From positions 372,001-436,000 of the forward strand of contig NZ_NESN01000003.1 of NCBI RefSeq assembly GCF_003063455.1: a stretch of DNA of 64,000 nt, in the 5' to 3' direction. The notes under the pieces were generated by a model. The model was given only the letters and a program-made list of their open reading frames with translations. It made no database searches and was not told the DNA's origin. The stretch comes from Limnohabitans parvus II-B4. GTDB taxonomy: Bacteria > Pseudomonadota > Gammaproteobacteria > Burkholderiales > Burkholderiaceae_C. Each line of letters opens with the position of its first letter. Position 1 is the first letter of the stretch. Position numbers and translations under genes: made by a program. This document shows positions 8,508 through 17,970 of this stretch, piece after piece.

Positions 8508-9512
8508 ATGAGTGAACACAACTTGCTGATCAACGGCGCTGCGCCAGGCCCTTCTTTCGCGTTTGCCCCCAGCCAGCGCTACCCCGATCCACGCGTCGAA
8601 GTGCTGGAGCCCTCGTTTGCTAAATACCGCATCTTCAGCAGTACGGTTGAGATGCTGGGCAGCGGCATGCGCTGGGCCGAAGGGCCGGTGTGGTTTGGCG
8701 ACGCCCGCTCTCTGCTGGTCAGTGATATCCCGAACAACCGCATCATGCGTTACGACGAGGCCACGGGCGCTTGGGGCGTGTTTCGCGCACCGTCCAACTT
8801 TGCCAATGGCCTGGCGCGGGATACGCAGGGGCGTTTGCTTACGTGCGAACACGGTGGGCGCCGGATCACACGCACCGAATACGATGGGCGCCTCACCGTG
8901 CTGGCCGAACGGTTTGAAGGCCAGCGACTGAATTCGCCCAACGACATCGTCTGCCAGTCCAATGGCGCCATCTGGTTCACCGATCCGCCCTTTGGCATCG
9001 GCGGGCATTGGGAGGGTGAAAAAGCCCAGCCCGAGCTGCCGCATGCGGTTTACCGCATCGACCCGGTCACCGGAGCGCTGCAGCAGGTGCTGACCGATCT
9101 GGCCGGGCCCAACGGCCTGGCCTTTTCGCCCGATGCGCGGGTGCTCTACATCGTCGAAAGCCGTGCGCAACCGCACCGCAAGGTGTGGGCCTATGACGTG
9201 GACGCTTCGGGCGGTCTGTCGGGCAAGCGTCTGGTGATCGATGCGCAGGGCCCTGGGGCGCTTGACGGCATCGCGGTGGACGAGGACGGCAACCTCTGGT
9301 GCGGTTGGGGCAGCAACGGCAGCCTGGACGCCCGGCCTGAAGACGCGCCGGACGGTGTGCGCGTGTTCAATCCGCAGGGCCAGGCGATTGGGCACATTCA
9401 CCTGCCCGAGCGCTGTGCCAACCTGTGTTTTGGTGGGGCAGGGCGCAACCGCCTGTTCATGGCGGCGAGCCATTCGCTGTATGCGCTGTACGTCGAGGTT
9501 CGGGGCGCCTGA
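8508..9512 (+). CDS. SMP-30/gluconolactonase family lactonase
   Basis: A 334-residue six-bladed beta-propeller lactonase. The metal-binding residues lie in recognisable motifs: Glu in WAEGPVWF, Asn in NSPNDIVC, the FTDPPFG turn, Asn in GPNGLAF and Asp in DGIAVDEDG. It would hydrolyse an aldonolactone or aldarolactone. Here the neighbouring uronate dehydrogenase would generate glucaro- or galactarolactone, so opening that lactone is the most economical role. It converges with the GntR gene, and the two stop codons flank an inverted repeat (9511-9550). Confidence 0.88.
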   Translation: MSEHNLLINGAAPGPSFAFAPSQRYPDPRVEVLEPSFAKYRIFSSTVEMLGSGMRWAEGPVWFGDARSLLVSDIPNNRIMRYDEATGAWGVFRAPSNFANGLARDTQGRLLTCEHGGRRITRTEYDGRLTVLAERFEGQRLNSPNDIVCQSNGAIWFTDPPFGIGGHWEGEKAQPELPHAVYRIDPVTGALQQVLTDLAGPNGLAFSPDARVLYIVESRAQPHRKVWAYDVDASGGLSGKRLVIDAQGPGALDGIAVDEDGNLWCGWGSNGSLDARPEDAPDGVRVFNPQGQAIGHIHLPERCANLCFGGAGRNRLFMAASHSLYALYVEVRGA

Positions 9513-9550
9513 GCCCTGAATTAACAAGACATCGTACAACTTGAGGGCTC
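9511..9550. terminator. Possible bidirectional terminator between converging genes
   Basis: Perfect arms GAGCCCT (9511-9517) and AGGGCTC (9544-9550) surround a 26-base loop and overlap the stop codons of both converging genes. The long loop and the lack of a clear T tract make this tentative. Confidence 0.35.
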
Positions 9551-10316
9551 AATGGCCCCCGCTGCGGGCCTTGCGCAGGCGGTCGCGGCTGTTGGATAAG
9601 TGGGTGCGCATGGCCGCACGGGCGGCCTCGGTGTCGTGGTTGCGAACGGCGTTGAAGATGCTTTCGTGCTCGGCGTGCACGCGCTCCAGATAGGCTTGTC
9701 GGCCCTCGGGTGCCTCATCGGCCGTCTTGATGCGCGTGCGCGGAATGATGTGCGTGCCCAGGTAGGTCATCAGGTCGGCAAAGTGGCGGTTGCCGGTGGC
9801 CTGGGCAATTTCCATGTGGAACTGAAAATCGCTGGGCACGGCATCCGACTGACTGTCGATCGCGCTGGCAAAGCCGCGCAAGGCTGTGGCCATGGCGCTC
9901 AGCTGCTCGGGGGTGGCGCGTTGGGCGGCCAGCCCGGCGGCCTCGGTCTCCAGGCTGATGCGCAGCTCCAGCACGGCAATCACATCGTCCAGCGTGGCCA
10001 TGTCCTGCTCGGCAATGCGGAAGTTGTGCGTGGTGGGCGCTTCCAGTGCAAAGGTGCCGATGCCGTGCCGCGTTTCGACCAAGCCTGAAGCTTGCAGTCG
10101 CGAAATGGCCTCGCGCACCACGGTGCGGCTGACGCCCAGCTCGTCCATCACGGCCGCCTCGGTGGGCAACTTGTCGCCTGGCTTGATCTGCCCAGCCTGG
10201 ATCAACTGCTGCAGGTGCTGCACCACTTCCTGCACCAGCCCCCCGCGGCGGTTGCGCGGGGCGGGTGGGGGGGCAGATGGGGTGGTGGCGGTTGGAGGGC
10301 TGTTCATTTTTTTCAT
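9549..10316 (-). CDS. FadR-subfamily GntR transcriptional regulator (FCD domain)
   Basis: A winged-helix DNA-binding domain (about residues 25-95, with LPTEAAVMDELGVSRTVVREAISRLQASGLVETRHGIGTF split by motif) is followed by an all-helical FCD ligand domain. That domain carries the metal-site residues D/H/H typical of organic-acid sensors (DFQFHMEIA, HAEHESIF). It lies divergent to udh-kdgD, so it most likely represses the uronate/aldarate operon until an aldarate or uronate appears. The start at 10316 (MKKMNSPP) is tentative; 10307 is almost as good. Confidence 0.88.
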   Translation of the reverse strand: MKKMNSPPTATTPSAPPPAPRNRRGGLVQEVVQHLQQLIQAGQIKPGDKLPTEAAVMDELGVSRTVVREAISRLQASGLVETRHGIGTFALEAPTTHNFRIAEQDMATLDDVIAVLELRISLETEAAGLAAQRATPEQLSAMATALRGFASAIDSQSDAVPSDFQFHMEIAQATGNRHFADLMTYLGTHIIPRTRIKTADEAPEGRQAYLERVHAEHESIFNAVRNHDTEAARAAMRTHLSNSRDRLRKARSGGH

Positions 10317-10358
10317 CCCGGTTCTTGACAACAGTTTTGCAAGCATACAGAATTGCCA

Positions 10359-10368
10359 GTCATCAGAC
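10359..10368. promoter_or_regulatory. Possible GntR operator in the divergent regulator/udh promoter
   Basis: A short palindrome, GTC-ATCA-GAC, lies 43 bases upstream of the regulator start and 28 bases upstream of udh. GntR/FCD proteins bind short palindromes with about this spacing. The site is short, so the support is weak. Confidence 0.25.
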
Positions 10369-10395
10369 AACTAACAACTTATCGGTTCCCTCAAA

Positions 10396-11199
10396 ATGAC
10401 CATTCCATCCCATCACACGCTGCTCATGACAGGCGCCGCTGGCGGACTCGGGCAAGCCATGCGCGCCAGACTCCAGGCCAATTGCCAGGTGCTGCGCTTG
10501 AGCGACATCGGTGCGATGGCGCCCGCGCAGGCGGGTGAAGAAGTGGTGCAGGCCGATTTGGCCGACGCGGATGCGGTCAAATCGCTGGTTGCCGGTTGCC
10601 AGGCCATCGTGCATTTCGGTGGCGTGTCCACCGAGCAGCCCTGGGGGCCCATTCTGCAAGCCAACATCATTGGCGCCTACAACCTGTACGAAGCCGCCCG
10701 CATCCATGGCGTCAAGCGCGTGGTGTTTGCCAGCTCCAACCATGTGATGGGTTTTTACCGCCAGAGCGAAGTGGTCGATGCCCTGAGCCCGCCGCGTCCG
10801 GATGGCCTGTACGGCCTGAGCAAAGCCTTTGGTGAAGACCTGTCGCGCCTGTACTTTGACCGCTACGGCATCGAGACCGCCTGTGTGCGCATTGGCTCTT
10901 CCTTCCCCGAGCCCAAAGACCGCCGCATGCTCGCCAGCTGGATGAGCTACGACGACCTGCACCGCCTGATCACGGCTTGCCTGACCACGCCGGTGCTGGG
11001 CCACAGCATCATTTACGGCACGTCCGACAACAGCGTGTCCTGGTACGACAACCACCTGGCGCGTCACATCGGCTACCGCCCGCAAGACAGCTCGGACACT
11101 TACCGGGACGCTGTTTACGCACGCACCCCCGAGCCTGATTTGAGCGACCCTGCCGTGCAGTTCCAAGGCGGCGGCTTCGTCAAGATCGGCCCGCTCTGA
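10396..11199 (+). CDS. udh: Uronate dehydrogenase (NAD-dependent)
   Basis: A 267-residue short-chain (extended-type) dehydrogenase. It oxidises D-glucuronate or D-galacturonate to the corresponding aldarolactone. The Rossmann motif TGAAGGLG is at residues 12-19, the catalytic pair is Y139/K143 (YGLSK), and an upstream SSNHV segment is typical of Udh proteins. Length and the HFGGVSTEQPW region match the family. It is the first gene of a long co-oriented cluster (kdgD, TRAP genes, aldarate dehydratases) under the divergent GntR regulator. Confidence 0.92.
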   Translation: MTIPSHHTLLMTGAAGGLGQAMRARLQANCQVLRLSDIGAMAPAQAGEEVVQADLADADAVKSLVAGCQAIVHFGGVSTEQPWGPILQANIIGAYNLYEAARIHGVKRVVFASSNHVMGFYRQSEVVDALSPPRPDGLYGLSKAFGEDLSRLYFDRYGIETACVRIGSSFPEPKDRRMLASWMSYDDLHRLITACLTTPVLGHSIIYGTSDNSVSWYDNHLARHIGYRPQDSSDTYRDAVYARTPEPDLSDPAVQFQGGGFVKIGPL

Positions 11200-11256
11200 G
11201 TCGCGCCCCCATTTTTTCTTTCTGACCACCCCCTCTTTTCACAAGGACCTTCCGAG

Positions 11257-12168
11257 ATGAATCCGCAAGAACTCAAAGCCATCATGTCCCACGGCCTGCT
11301 GTCGTTCCCCTTGACCGACTTCCATGCCAACGGCGACTTCAACAAGCAAGGCTACATCGACCGCCTGGAGTGGTTGGCCCCCTACGGCGCCACCGCTTTG
11401 TTTGCCGCAGGCGGCACGGGCGAGTTCTTCTCGCTGACCGGTGAGGAGTACCCCGAGATCATCAAGACCGCTGTGGACACTTGTCGTGGCAAGGTGCCGA
11501 TCATTGCCGGTGCCGGTGGCCCGACGCGCTTTGCCATTCAGTGCGCCCAAGAGGCCGAGCGTGCCGGTGCCCACGGCATCTTGCTGCTGCCGCACTACCT
11601 GACTGAAGCCAGTCAGGAAGGCTTGATCGCGCATGTGGAAGCCGTCTGCAAGAGCGTGAAGTTCGGTGTCATCGTCTACAACCGCAACGTCTGCAAGCTC
11701 ACCCCCGAATCGCTGGCCATACTCGCTGAGCGTTGCCCCAACCTGATCGGCTTCAAGGACGGCTTGGGCGACATCGAGCTGATGTCTTCCATCTACATGA
11801 AGATGGGCGACCGTTTTGCCTACCTGGGCGGTTTGCCCACGGCCGAGGTGTATGCCGCTGCCTACAAGGCGCTGGGCACCCCGGTGTATTCATCGGCCGT
11901 GTTCAACTTCATCCCCAAAACCGCGATGGCGTTCTACCACGCTGTGGCCAATGACGACATGGCCACGCAGCACAAACTGCTTCGTGAATTTTTCATGCCT
12001 TACCTGGCGATCCGCAACAAGATGCCCGGTTATGCCGTGAGCATCGTCAAAGCCGGTGCCAAGCTGGTGGGCCACGACGCAGGCCCTGTGCGCGCACCGC
12101 TGACCGACCTCAAGCCCGCCGAGATGGAACAACTCGACGCGCTGATCAAGACCTTGGGTCCTCAATAA
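11257..12168 (+). CDS. kdgD: 5-dehydro-4-deoxyglucarate dehydratase (decarboxylating)
   Basis: A 303-residue member of the DHDPS/NAL class I aldolase superfamily. It dehydrates and decarboxylates 5-keto-4-deoxy-glucarate to 2-oxoglutarate semialdehyde and CO2. The Schiff-base lysine is K167 (IGFKDG), with the partner tyrosine in IVYNRN at about residue 141 and the carboxylate-binding GGTGE at 52-56. It forms the link between the aldarate dehydratases and the semialdehyde dehydrogenase encoded downstream. A Shine-Dalgarno (AAGGA) precedes the ATG. Confidence 0.94.
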   Translation: MNPQELKAIMSHGLLSFPLTDFHANGDFNKQGYIDRLEWLAPYGATALFAAGGTGEFFSLTGEEYPEIIKTAVDTCRGKVPIIAGAGGPTRFAIQCAQEAERAGAHGILLLPHYLTEASQEGLIAHVEAVCKSVKFGVIVYNRNVCKLTPESLAILAERCPNLIGFKDGLGDIELMSSIYMKMGDRFAYLGGLPTAEVYAAAYKALGTPVYSSAVFNFIPKTAMAFYHAVANDDMATQHKLLREFFMPYLAIRNKMPGYAVSIVKAGAKLVGHDAGPVRAPLTDLKPAEMEQLDALIKTLGPQ

Positions 12169-12224
12169 GCCTTTTCCCGTTTTTCACCCGGCAGTCCTTT
12201 CAAAAACCACTCAGGAGATATTTC

Positions 12225-13187
12225 ATGACATTCAAGACTTCCTTGCTGGCTGCAGCCGCCGCACTGTCGCTCAGTGCCCATGCCGTCGAGTTCCGTTCGG
12301 CCGACATCCACAACTCCGACGACTACCCCACCGTGGTCGCGGTCAAGCACATGAGCACCGTGCTCGAGAAGTTGTCGGGCGGCAAGCACAAGATCAAGGT
12401 CTTCAACAAAGGCGCTTTGGGTTCTGAAAAAGAAACCATCGACCAGGTCAAGATCGGTGCGCTCGATCTGGTGCGTGTGAACGTGGCCCCCATGAACGGC
12501 ATTTGCCCCATGACCATGGTGCCCACCATGCCCTTCTTGTTCCGCTCGGTGGACCACATGCGCAAGTCCTTGGACGGCCCCGTGGGCGCTGAAATTCTCA
12601 AAAGCTGCGAGTCCGTCGGTTATGTCGGCCTGGCTTTTTACGACAGCGGTGCCCGCTCCATCTATGCCAAGAAAGCGATCAAATCCGTGGCCGATGCCAA
12701 GGGCCTGAAGATCCGCGTGCAACAGTCCGATCTGTGGGTGGCGCTGGTCAGCGCCATGGGCGCCAACGCCACACCCATGCCTTATGGCGAGGTGTACACG
12801 GGCCTGAAGACGGGCCTGATCGACGCCGCAGAAAACAACATCCCCTCGTTTGACACCGCCAAGCACGTGGAAGCCGTCAAGGTTTACTCCAAGACCGAGC
12901 ACTCCATGGCGCCTGAAATTTTGGTGATGTCCAAAGTGGTGTGGGACAAGCTGCCTGCCAACGAGCAAGCCATGGTCCGCCAAGCCGCCAAAGAGTCGGT
13001 GGCGGTTCAGCGCAAAGCCTGGGACGAAGCCGAGGGCAAATCGCTGGCCAACGTGAAGGCTGCTGGCGCCGAGATCGTGGACGTGGACAAGCGCTCCTTC
13101 CAGGCCGTGATGGGTCCGGTGTACGACAAGTTCATGACCACGCCTGAAATGAAGCGTGCGATCAAAGCGATCCAAGACACCAAGTAA
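12225..13187 (+). CDS. TRAP transporter substrate-binding protein, DctP family
   Basis: A 320-residue periplasmic solute-binding protein with a Sec signal peptide (about residues 1-20, ending AHA). DctP-family landmarks are present: the [19 protein letters not shown] region, [13 protein letters not shown], and the carboxylate-binding Arg in [10 protein letters not shown]. It should capture the acidic sugar for the DctQ/DctM pair encoded next. Context (udh, kdgD) points to a hexuronate or aldarate ligand. A hairpin after the stop probably separates its expression level from that of the membrane subunits. Confidence 0.92.
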   Translation: MTFKTSLLAAAAALSLSAHAVEFRSADIHNSDDYPTVVAVKHMSTVLEKLSGGKHKIKVFNKGALGSEKETIDQVKIGALDLVRVNVAPMNGICPMTMVPTMPFLFRSVDHMRKSLDGPVGAEILKSCESVGYVGLAFYDSGARSIYAKKAIKSVADAKGLKIRVQQSDLWVALVSAMGANATPMPYGEVYTGLKTGLIDAAENNIPSFDTAKHVEAVKVYSKTEHSMAPEILVMSKVVWDKLPANEQAMVRQAAKESVAVQRKAWDEAEGKSLANVKAAGAEIVDVDKRSFQAVMGPVYDKFMTTPEMKRAIKAIQDTK

Positions 13188-13203
13188 TTGACCTTTCCCC
13201 TGT

Positions 13204-13226
13204 GCCCCTGACCTTGCGTCAGGGGC
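13204..13226. terminator. Hairpin (partial terminator) between dctP and dctQ genes
   Basis: A perfect 9-bp stem, GCCCCTGAC/GTCAGGGGC, with a 5-base loop is followed after a few bases by TTTTTT (13232-13237), directly ahead of the dctQ start. This placement suits partial termination or mRNA 3'-end protection, giving more binding protein than membrane subunits. Confidence 0.65.
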
Positions 13227-13238
13227 TGGAGTTTTTTC

Positions 13239-13727
13239 ATGTTCACCAAATTTTGTGCGACGGTCTCCAAGATCTGCATGGTGTTGGCCGTGATCGGCCT
13301 GATCGCTGTGATCTTGTGTGTGCAGTGGCAAGTCATCGGTCGCTACGTGTTCAATGACACGCCGACCTGGGCCGAAGCCCTGGCCATGCTGATCGTCTTG
13401 TTTGTCACCGCCTTTGGGCTGGCCGTGGGCGTGCGCGATGCAGGCCACATTGGTCTGGAGTCTCTGGTGGTCTTGTTGCCCGAAAAATGGCAGCACCGCA
13501 TCGAGGTGCTGATCCATGCGCTGGTGGGCCTGTTCGGCTTTTTGATGGTGCAGGGCGGCTGGCTCTGGGCCAGTGCCAAGTGGGGCGAGAAAAAGCCCAT
13601 GCTGCCGGTGCCCGACGGCATCGACTACGTGCCGGTGATCATCGCGGGTGCTTTGATTTTGTTGTTCTCCATCGAGCACATCGTGGCCTTGCTGCGCGGT
13701 GAAGTGGTTGAGCCTGTCTGGGAGTGA
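13239..13727 (+). CDS. TRAP transporter small membrane subunit, DctQ family
   Basis: A 162-residue protein with four predicted transmembrane helices. It contains the DctQ signature around WQVIGRYVFNDTPTWAEALAMLIVLF, where the Arg and Glu are conserved. It pairs with the large DctM subunit, whose ATG overlaps this gene's stop region by close packing. Part of the uronate/aldarate TRAP system. Confidence 0.9.
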   Translation: MFTKFCATVSKICMVLAVIGLIAVILCVQWQVIGRYVFNDTPTWAEALAMLIVLFVTAFGLAVGVRDAGHIGLESLVVLLPEKWQHRIEVLIHALVGLFGFLMVQGGWLWASAKWGEKKPMLPVPDGIDYVPVIIAGALILLFSIEHIVALLRGEVVEPVWE

Positions 13728-13729
13728 AC

Positions 13730-15019
13730 ATGGAATTGACCGTCCTCGCACTGAGCTTCACGCTCCTCTTGATTCTGGGCGTGCCGGTGGCCTTTGCCAT
13801 TGGCCTGTCCTCGGTGGCCACCATCGTGGTAGCCGGTTTGCCGGTGGCCATGGTGTTTCAAAAAATGGTCGGCGGCATGCAGGTGTTCTCCTTCCTGGCC
13901 ATTCCGTTTTTTGTGTTCGCCGGTGAGCTGATGCTCTATGGCGGCATTGCCGACCGCATCGTGCGCTTTGCCAACAGCCTGGTGGGCCATGTGCGTGGTG
14001 GGCTGGGCATGAGCAATGTGATCGGCTGCACCATCTTTGGCGGGGTGGCGGGCTCGCCGCTGGCCGATGTGTCGGCCATGGGCTCGGTCATGATCCCTCT
14101 CATGAAGAAAGAGGGTTACGACGCCGACTACGCGGTGAACGTGACCACGCACGCCGCGCTGGTGGGCGCCATCATGCCCACCTCGCACAACATGATCATC
14201 TTCACGCTGGCAGCTTCTGGCCTGGCCTCGGTGAGTGTGCTGGGTTTGATTCTGGCGGGGCTGGTGCCTGCCATCATTTTGACGCTGTGCAATTTGGGCG
14301 CGGCCTATTGGGTGGCGGTGCGACGGGGCTACCCGATCCACGGCAACTTCCCGGGCTGGCTTGAAGTCATCAAGTCCTTTGGTGCCGCATTGCCGGGCCT
14401 GTTTGTGGTGGTCATCATTTTGGGCGGCATCTTGTCAGGCGCCTTCACCGCCACCGAATCGGCGTCCATCGCAGTGGCTTGGGCCTTGTTTGTCACGGTG
14501 ATCGTTTACCGCACCTTGACCTTTCAGAATTTCCTCAAGGCTTGTGCTAAGGCTTGCAAAACCACCGGTGTGGTGTTGCTCTTGATTGGCATCTCCAACG
14601 CCTTCGGTTATTTCATGGCCTTGTACGAAGTGCCGCAAATGACCGGTGCACTGATGCAAAAGATCAGCAACGAGCCTTGGGTCATTTTCTTGATGATCAA
14701 CATCTTGCTGTTCATCCTGGGCACCTTCCTCGACATGGCGGCCACCATCTTGATTTGCACGCCGATCTTCATGCCCATTGCGATGCACTTTGGCATGGAC
14801 CCGATGCAGTTCGGCATCATGCTGCTGATCAACTGCGCTTTGGGCCTGAACACACCCCCTGTCGGATCGGTGCAGTTTGTGGGCTGCGCGATTGGCGGCA
14901 TCTCGGTGGGGCAGGTCATGCGCACCATCGGGCCTTTCTATGGTGCGTTGACCCTGGCCATGCTGCTGGTGACCTATGTGCCGCAGTTCACGCTGTGGCT
15001 GCCCAATCTGCTCAAGTAA
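13730..15019 (+). CDS. TRAP transporter large permease subunit, DctM family
   Basis: A 429-residue polytopic permease of the DctM/ion-transporter superfamily, which couples Na+ entry to solute uptake. Visible family features are the GVPVAFAIGLSS first helix, PFFVFAGELM, the GCTIFGGVAGSPLADVSAMG hairpin region and the mirrored GLNTPPVGSV near the C-terminus. ATG 13730 is preferred over an in-frame GTG six bases earlier because GGGAG sits at proper distance; it lies two bases after the dctQ stop. Confidence 0.92.
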   Translation: MELTVLALSFTLLLILGVPVAFAIGLSSVATIVVAGLPVAMVFQKMVGGMQVFSFLAIPFFVFAGELMLYGGIADRIVRFANSLVGHVRGGLGMSNVIGCTIFGGVAGSPLADVSAMGSVMIPLMKKEGYDADYAVNVTTHAALVGAIMPTSHNMIIFTLAASGLASVSVLGLILAGLVPAIILTLCNLGAAYWVAVRRGYPIHGNFPGWLEVIKSFGAALPGLFVVVIILGGILSGAFTATESASIAVAWALFVTVIVYRTLTFQNFLKACAKACKTTGVVLLLIGISNAFGYFMALYEVPQMTGALMQKISNEPWVIFLMINILLFILGTFLDMAATILICTPIFMPIAMHFGMDPMQFGIMLLINCALGLNTPPVGSVQFVGCAIGGISVGQVMRTIGPFYGALTLAMLLVTYVPQFTLWLPNLLK

Positions 15020-15028
15020 AGCGGTGCC

Positions 15029-16324
15029 ATGACCCTTGCCATCCGCCACGTCCGCGTCACGCCCATCGCATTCCGTGACCCGCCGCTGCTCAATGCGGCA
15101 GGCATCCACGAGCCCTGGGCGCTGCGCTCCATCATCGAGATTGAAACCGCCTGCGGGCGCGTGGGCATCAACGAGACCTATGGCGATTTGCCCATGCTGG
15201 ACGCGCTGGCCAAGGCCGCACCGGCATTGCAGGGTCTGTCGCCCTGGGACCTGAACACCATGGAGGATCGGGTGGCCGCCTTGGTGTCCCCCGCCAAAAC
15301 CGGTTCCGAGTTTTTGGGTGAACAGATTTCTTTGGCGCCCGGTACGCATGTGTCCAAGAATGTGGCCAAGGTCATCAGTGCTTTTGAAGTCGCCATGCTC
15401 GATCTGCAAGGTCAGCTGGCCGGTGCCCCGATCGTGGACTTGCTGGGCGGCGCTGCACGCGATGCGGTGCCTTTCAGTGCTTACCTGTTTTTTAAACATG
15501 CCGAGCACATCGACAAGACCCGTACCGAATACCTGCCCGACCCCTGGGGCGAAGGCATCACCCCCGAACAGATGGTGGCGCAGGCGCGCCGCATGATCGA
15601 TCAGTACGGTTTCAAGAGCATCAAGCTCAAGGCCGGAGCCTTGCCGCCCGAGCAGGAAGTCGCTGCCATGCTGGCGCTGGCCCAGGCCTTTCCGGGCGCA
15701 CCGCTGCGCATCGACCCCAACGCCAACTGGACCGTGGCGACCAGCCTCAAGGTGGTGGAGCAGCTGCGCGGCGTGCTGGAGTATTACGAAGACCCGGCAC
15801 CGGGCCTGGACGGCATGGCAGCGGTCGCACGTGAGAGTGATGTGCCGCTGGCCACCAACATGGTCGTGACCGACTACAAAGAATTTGCAGACAACGTGCG
15901 CCTGGGCTGCCCGGTGCGCATCGTGCTGTCAGACCACCACTACTGGGGCGGCCTGCGCACCACGCAGCAGCTCGCGTGCCTTTGCCAGACCTTTGACATG
16001 GGCTTGTCCATGCACTCCAACTCGCATTTGGGCATCAGTCTGACAGCGATGACGCACCTGGCCGCTTCGGTGCCGCACCTGGCTTATGCCTGCGACACGC
16101 ATTACCCCTGGCAAGACGACGAAGTGGTGCAGGGTGGCCGCCTGAAGTTTGAAGACGGCAGCCTGCGTGTGCCGCGCACACCGGGCCTGGGCGTGCAGAT
16201 TGACCCCGAGGCGCTGGCCCGTCTGCACGACAACTACCAGCATTGCGGCATCCGCAACCGCGATGACCTGGGCCAGATGCGCAAGTACGACCCCACTTTC
16301 ACGGGCAAGCAGCCGCGTTATTGA
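15029..16324 (+). CDS. Glucarate dehydratase-family enolase (GudD paralogue)
   Basis: A 431-residue member of the glucarate dehydratase subgroup of the enolase superfamily. Visible active-site elements are K-x-K in SIKLKAG, the metal ligands in RIDPNANW and YYEDP, the ATNMVVTD segment and the general-base His in SMHSNSHLG. It would convert D-glucarate or a close aldarate to 5-keto-4-deoxyglucarate. It is clearly diverged from the second, more canonical GudD encoded at 21612, so the two may differ in substrate or regulation. It starts nine bases after the TRAP permease gene. Confidence 0.85.
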   Translation: MTLAIRHVRVTPIAFRDPPLLNAAGIHEPWALRSIIEIETACGRVGINETYGDLPMLDALAKAAPALQGLSPWDLNTMEDRVAALVSPAKTGSEFLGEQISLAPGTHVSKNVAKVISAFEVAMLDLQGQLAGAPIVDLLGGAARDAVPFSAYLFFKHAEHIDKTRTEYLPDPWGEGITPEQMVAQARRMIDQYGFKSIKLKAGALPPEQEVAAMLALAQAFPGAPLRIDPNANWTVATSLKVVEQLRGVLEYYEDPAPGLDGMAAVARESDVPLATNMVVTDYKEFADNVRLGCPVRIVLSDHHYWGGLRTTQQLACLCQTFDMGLSMHSNSHLGISLTAMTHLAASVPHLAYACDTHYPWQDDEVVQGGRLKFEDGSLRVPRTPGLGVQIDPEALARLHDNYQHCGIRNRDDLGQMRKYDPTFTGKQPRY

Positions 16325-16337
16325 GTGAAGTGAACAC

Positions 16338-17915
16338 ATGAGCACACCTACCCGACCCCTGGCCATCCGCATGCATGCAGATGACAACGTGGCCATCATC
16401 GCCAACGATGGCGGCTTGCCCGCAGGCACCGTCATGCCCGAAGGCCCCGCTGCGGGCATCACCTTGCGTGACAAGGTGCCGCAAGGCCACAAGGTGGCCC
16501 TGAAAGACATCGCCGCAGGCGCTGCCGTGTTGCGCTACAACGTGCCGGTGGGCTTTGCCCGCGAAGCGATTGCCGCAGGCAGCTGGGTACATGAGCGCTT
16601 GCTAGACATTCCGCCCGCCCGCGAACTGCAAGGCTTGCCGATGGCGACGAAACCGGCACCAGCCTGGCCACCGCTGGACGGCCACACCTTTGAGGGCTAT
16701 GTGAACGCCGACGGCTCGGTCGGCACGCGCAACCTGCTGGCCATCACCACCACGGTGCAGTGTGTGGCCGGTGTGGTCAAGATTGCCGTGGAACGCATCG
16801 AACGCGAGTTGCTGCCGCTCTATCCGAATGTCGATGGCGTGGTGGGTCTGGAACACAGTTACGGCTGTGGCGTGGCGATCGACGCGCCCGGTGCCGAGAT
16901 CCCGATCCGCACGCTGCGCCACATCAGCCTGAACCCCAACTTCGGCGGCGAAGTCATGGTGGTGAGTTTGGGCTGCGAAAAACTGCAACCCTCGCGCTTG
17001 CTGCCGCCTGGCAGTTTTCCGATTCACGATGGCCGTGAAAATGACCAAGGCCCCGACCTCGTTTGCCTGCAAGACGATGCGCATGTGGGCTTCATGTCCA
17101 TGATCGAGGGCATTGTGCAAAGTGCCAAACCCCACTTGGAACGCTTGAACGCACGCCGCCGTCAGACCGTGCCCGCGAGTGCGCTGGTGGTCGGTGTGCA
17201 GTGCGGCGGCAGCGACGCGTTTTCGGGCGTGACCGCCAACCCTGCCGTGGGCTACATGGCCGACCTGGTCGTGCGCGCAGGTGGCACCGTGATGTTTTCG
17301 GAAAACACCGAAGTGCGCGACGCGGTGGAGCAACTCACCAGCCGCGCCGCCACGCCGCAAGTCGCGCAAGACGTGGTGCGTGAACTCGGCTGGTACGACC
17401 AGTACCTCGACCGTGGCCGCGTGGACCGCACCGCCAACACCACGCCAGGCAACAAGGCGGGTGGCTTGTCCAACATCGCCGAAAAAGCCATGGGCTCGAT
17501 CATCAAGAGCGGCAGCGGCGCGATTGCCAGCGTGCTCGCGCCCGGCGACAAGCTCAAGCCCGATCAAAAAGGTCTGGTGTTTGCCGCCACGCCCGCCAGC
17601 GACTTCATCTGCGGCACGCTGCAGTTGGCCGCTGGCATGAATGTGCATGTATTCACCACCGGCCGGGGCACACCCTATGGTCTGCAGGCCTGCCCGGTGG
17701 TCAAGGTCGCCACGCGCACCGACTTGGCCCGGCGCTGGCATGATCTGATGGATTTCAACGCCGGGCAGATCGCCGATGGCGCGATGACGATTGAAGACGC
17801 AGGCTGGGCGCTGTTTCGCATGCTGCTGGAAACCGCCAGTGGCAAACGAACCTGGGCCGAGCACTGGAAGCTGCACAACGCGCTGGTGCTGTTCAACCCT
17901 GCACCGATCACCTGA
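16338..17915 (+). CDS. garD: Galactarate dehydratase-type protein (UxaA/GarD family)
   Basis: A 525-residue dehydratase with an N-terminal SAF domain (about 1-100) and the UxaA catalytic domain. GarD converts galactarate to 5-keto-4-deoxyglucarate using a metal ion. Family signatures include [54 protein letters not shown] and [12 protein letters not shown]. Altronate dehydratase is the nearest alternative, but the surrounding KdgD pathway and single-chain SAF architecture favour galactarate. Starts 14 bases after the preceding dehydratase. Confidence 0.85.
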   Translation: MSTPTRPLAIRMHADDNVAIIANDGGLPAGTVMPEGPAAGITLRDKVPQGHKVALKDIAAGAAVLRYNVPVGFAREAIAAGSWVHERLLDIPPARELQGLPMATKPAPAWPPLDGHTFEGYVNADGSVGTRNLLAITTTVQCVAGVVKIAVERIERELLPLYPNVDGVVGLEHSYGCGVAIDAPGAEIPIRTLRHISLNPNFGGEVMVVSLGCEKLQPSRLLPPGSFPIHDGRENDQGPDLVCLQDDAHVGFMSMIEGIVQSAKPHLERLNARRRQTVPASALVVGVQCGGSDAFSGVTANPAVGYMADLVVRAGGTVMFSENTEVRDAVEQLTSRAATPQVAQDVVRELGWYDQYLDRGRVDRTANTTPGNKAGGLSNIAEKAMGSIIKSGSGAIASVLAPGDKLKPDQKGLVFAATPASDFICGTLQLAAGMNVHVFTTGRGTPYGLQACPVVKVATRTDLARRWHDLMDFNAGQIADGAMTIEDAGWALFRMLLETASGKRTWAEHWKLHNALVLFNPAPIT

Positions 17916-17970
17916 AACCCCAATGTTCCATTTTTCCTTTTCTACACGACAACACCAGGAGACAAAAATC

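Noticed and set aside
12162..13751. A 529-codon open frame on the minus strand
   Set aside because: Antisense to dctP and dctQ; the His/Gln/Gly-rich translation is a shadow.
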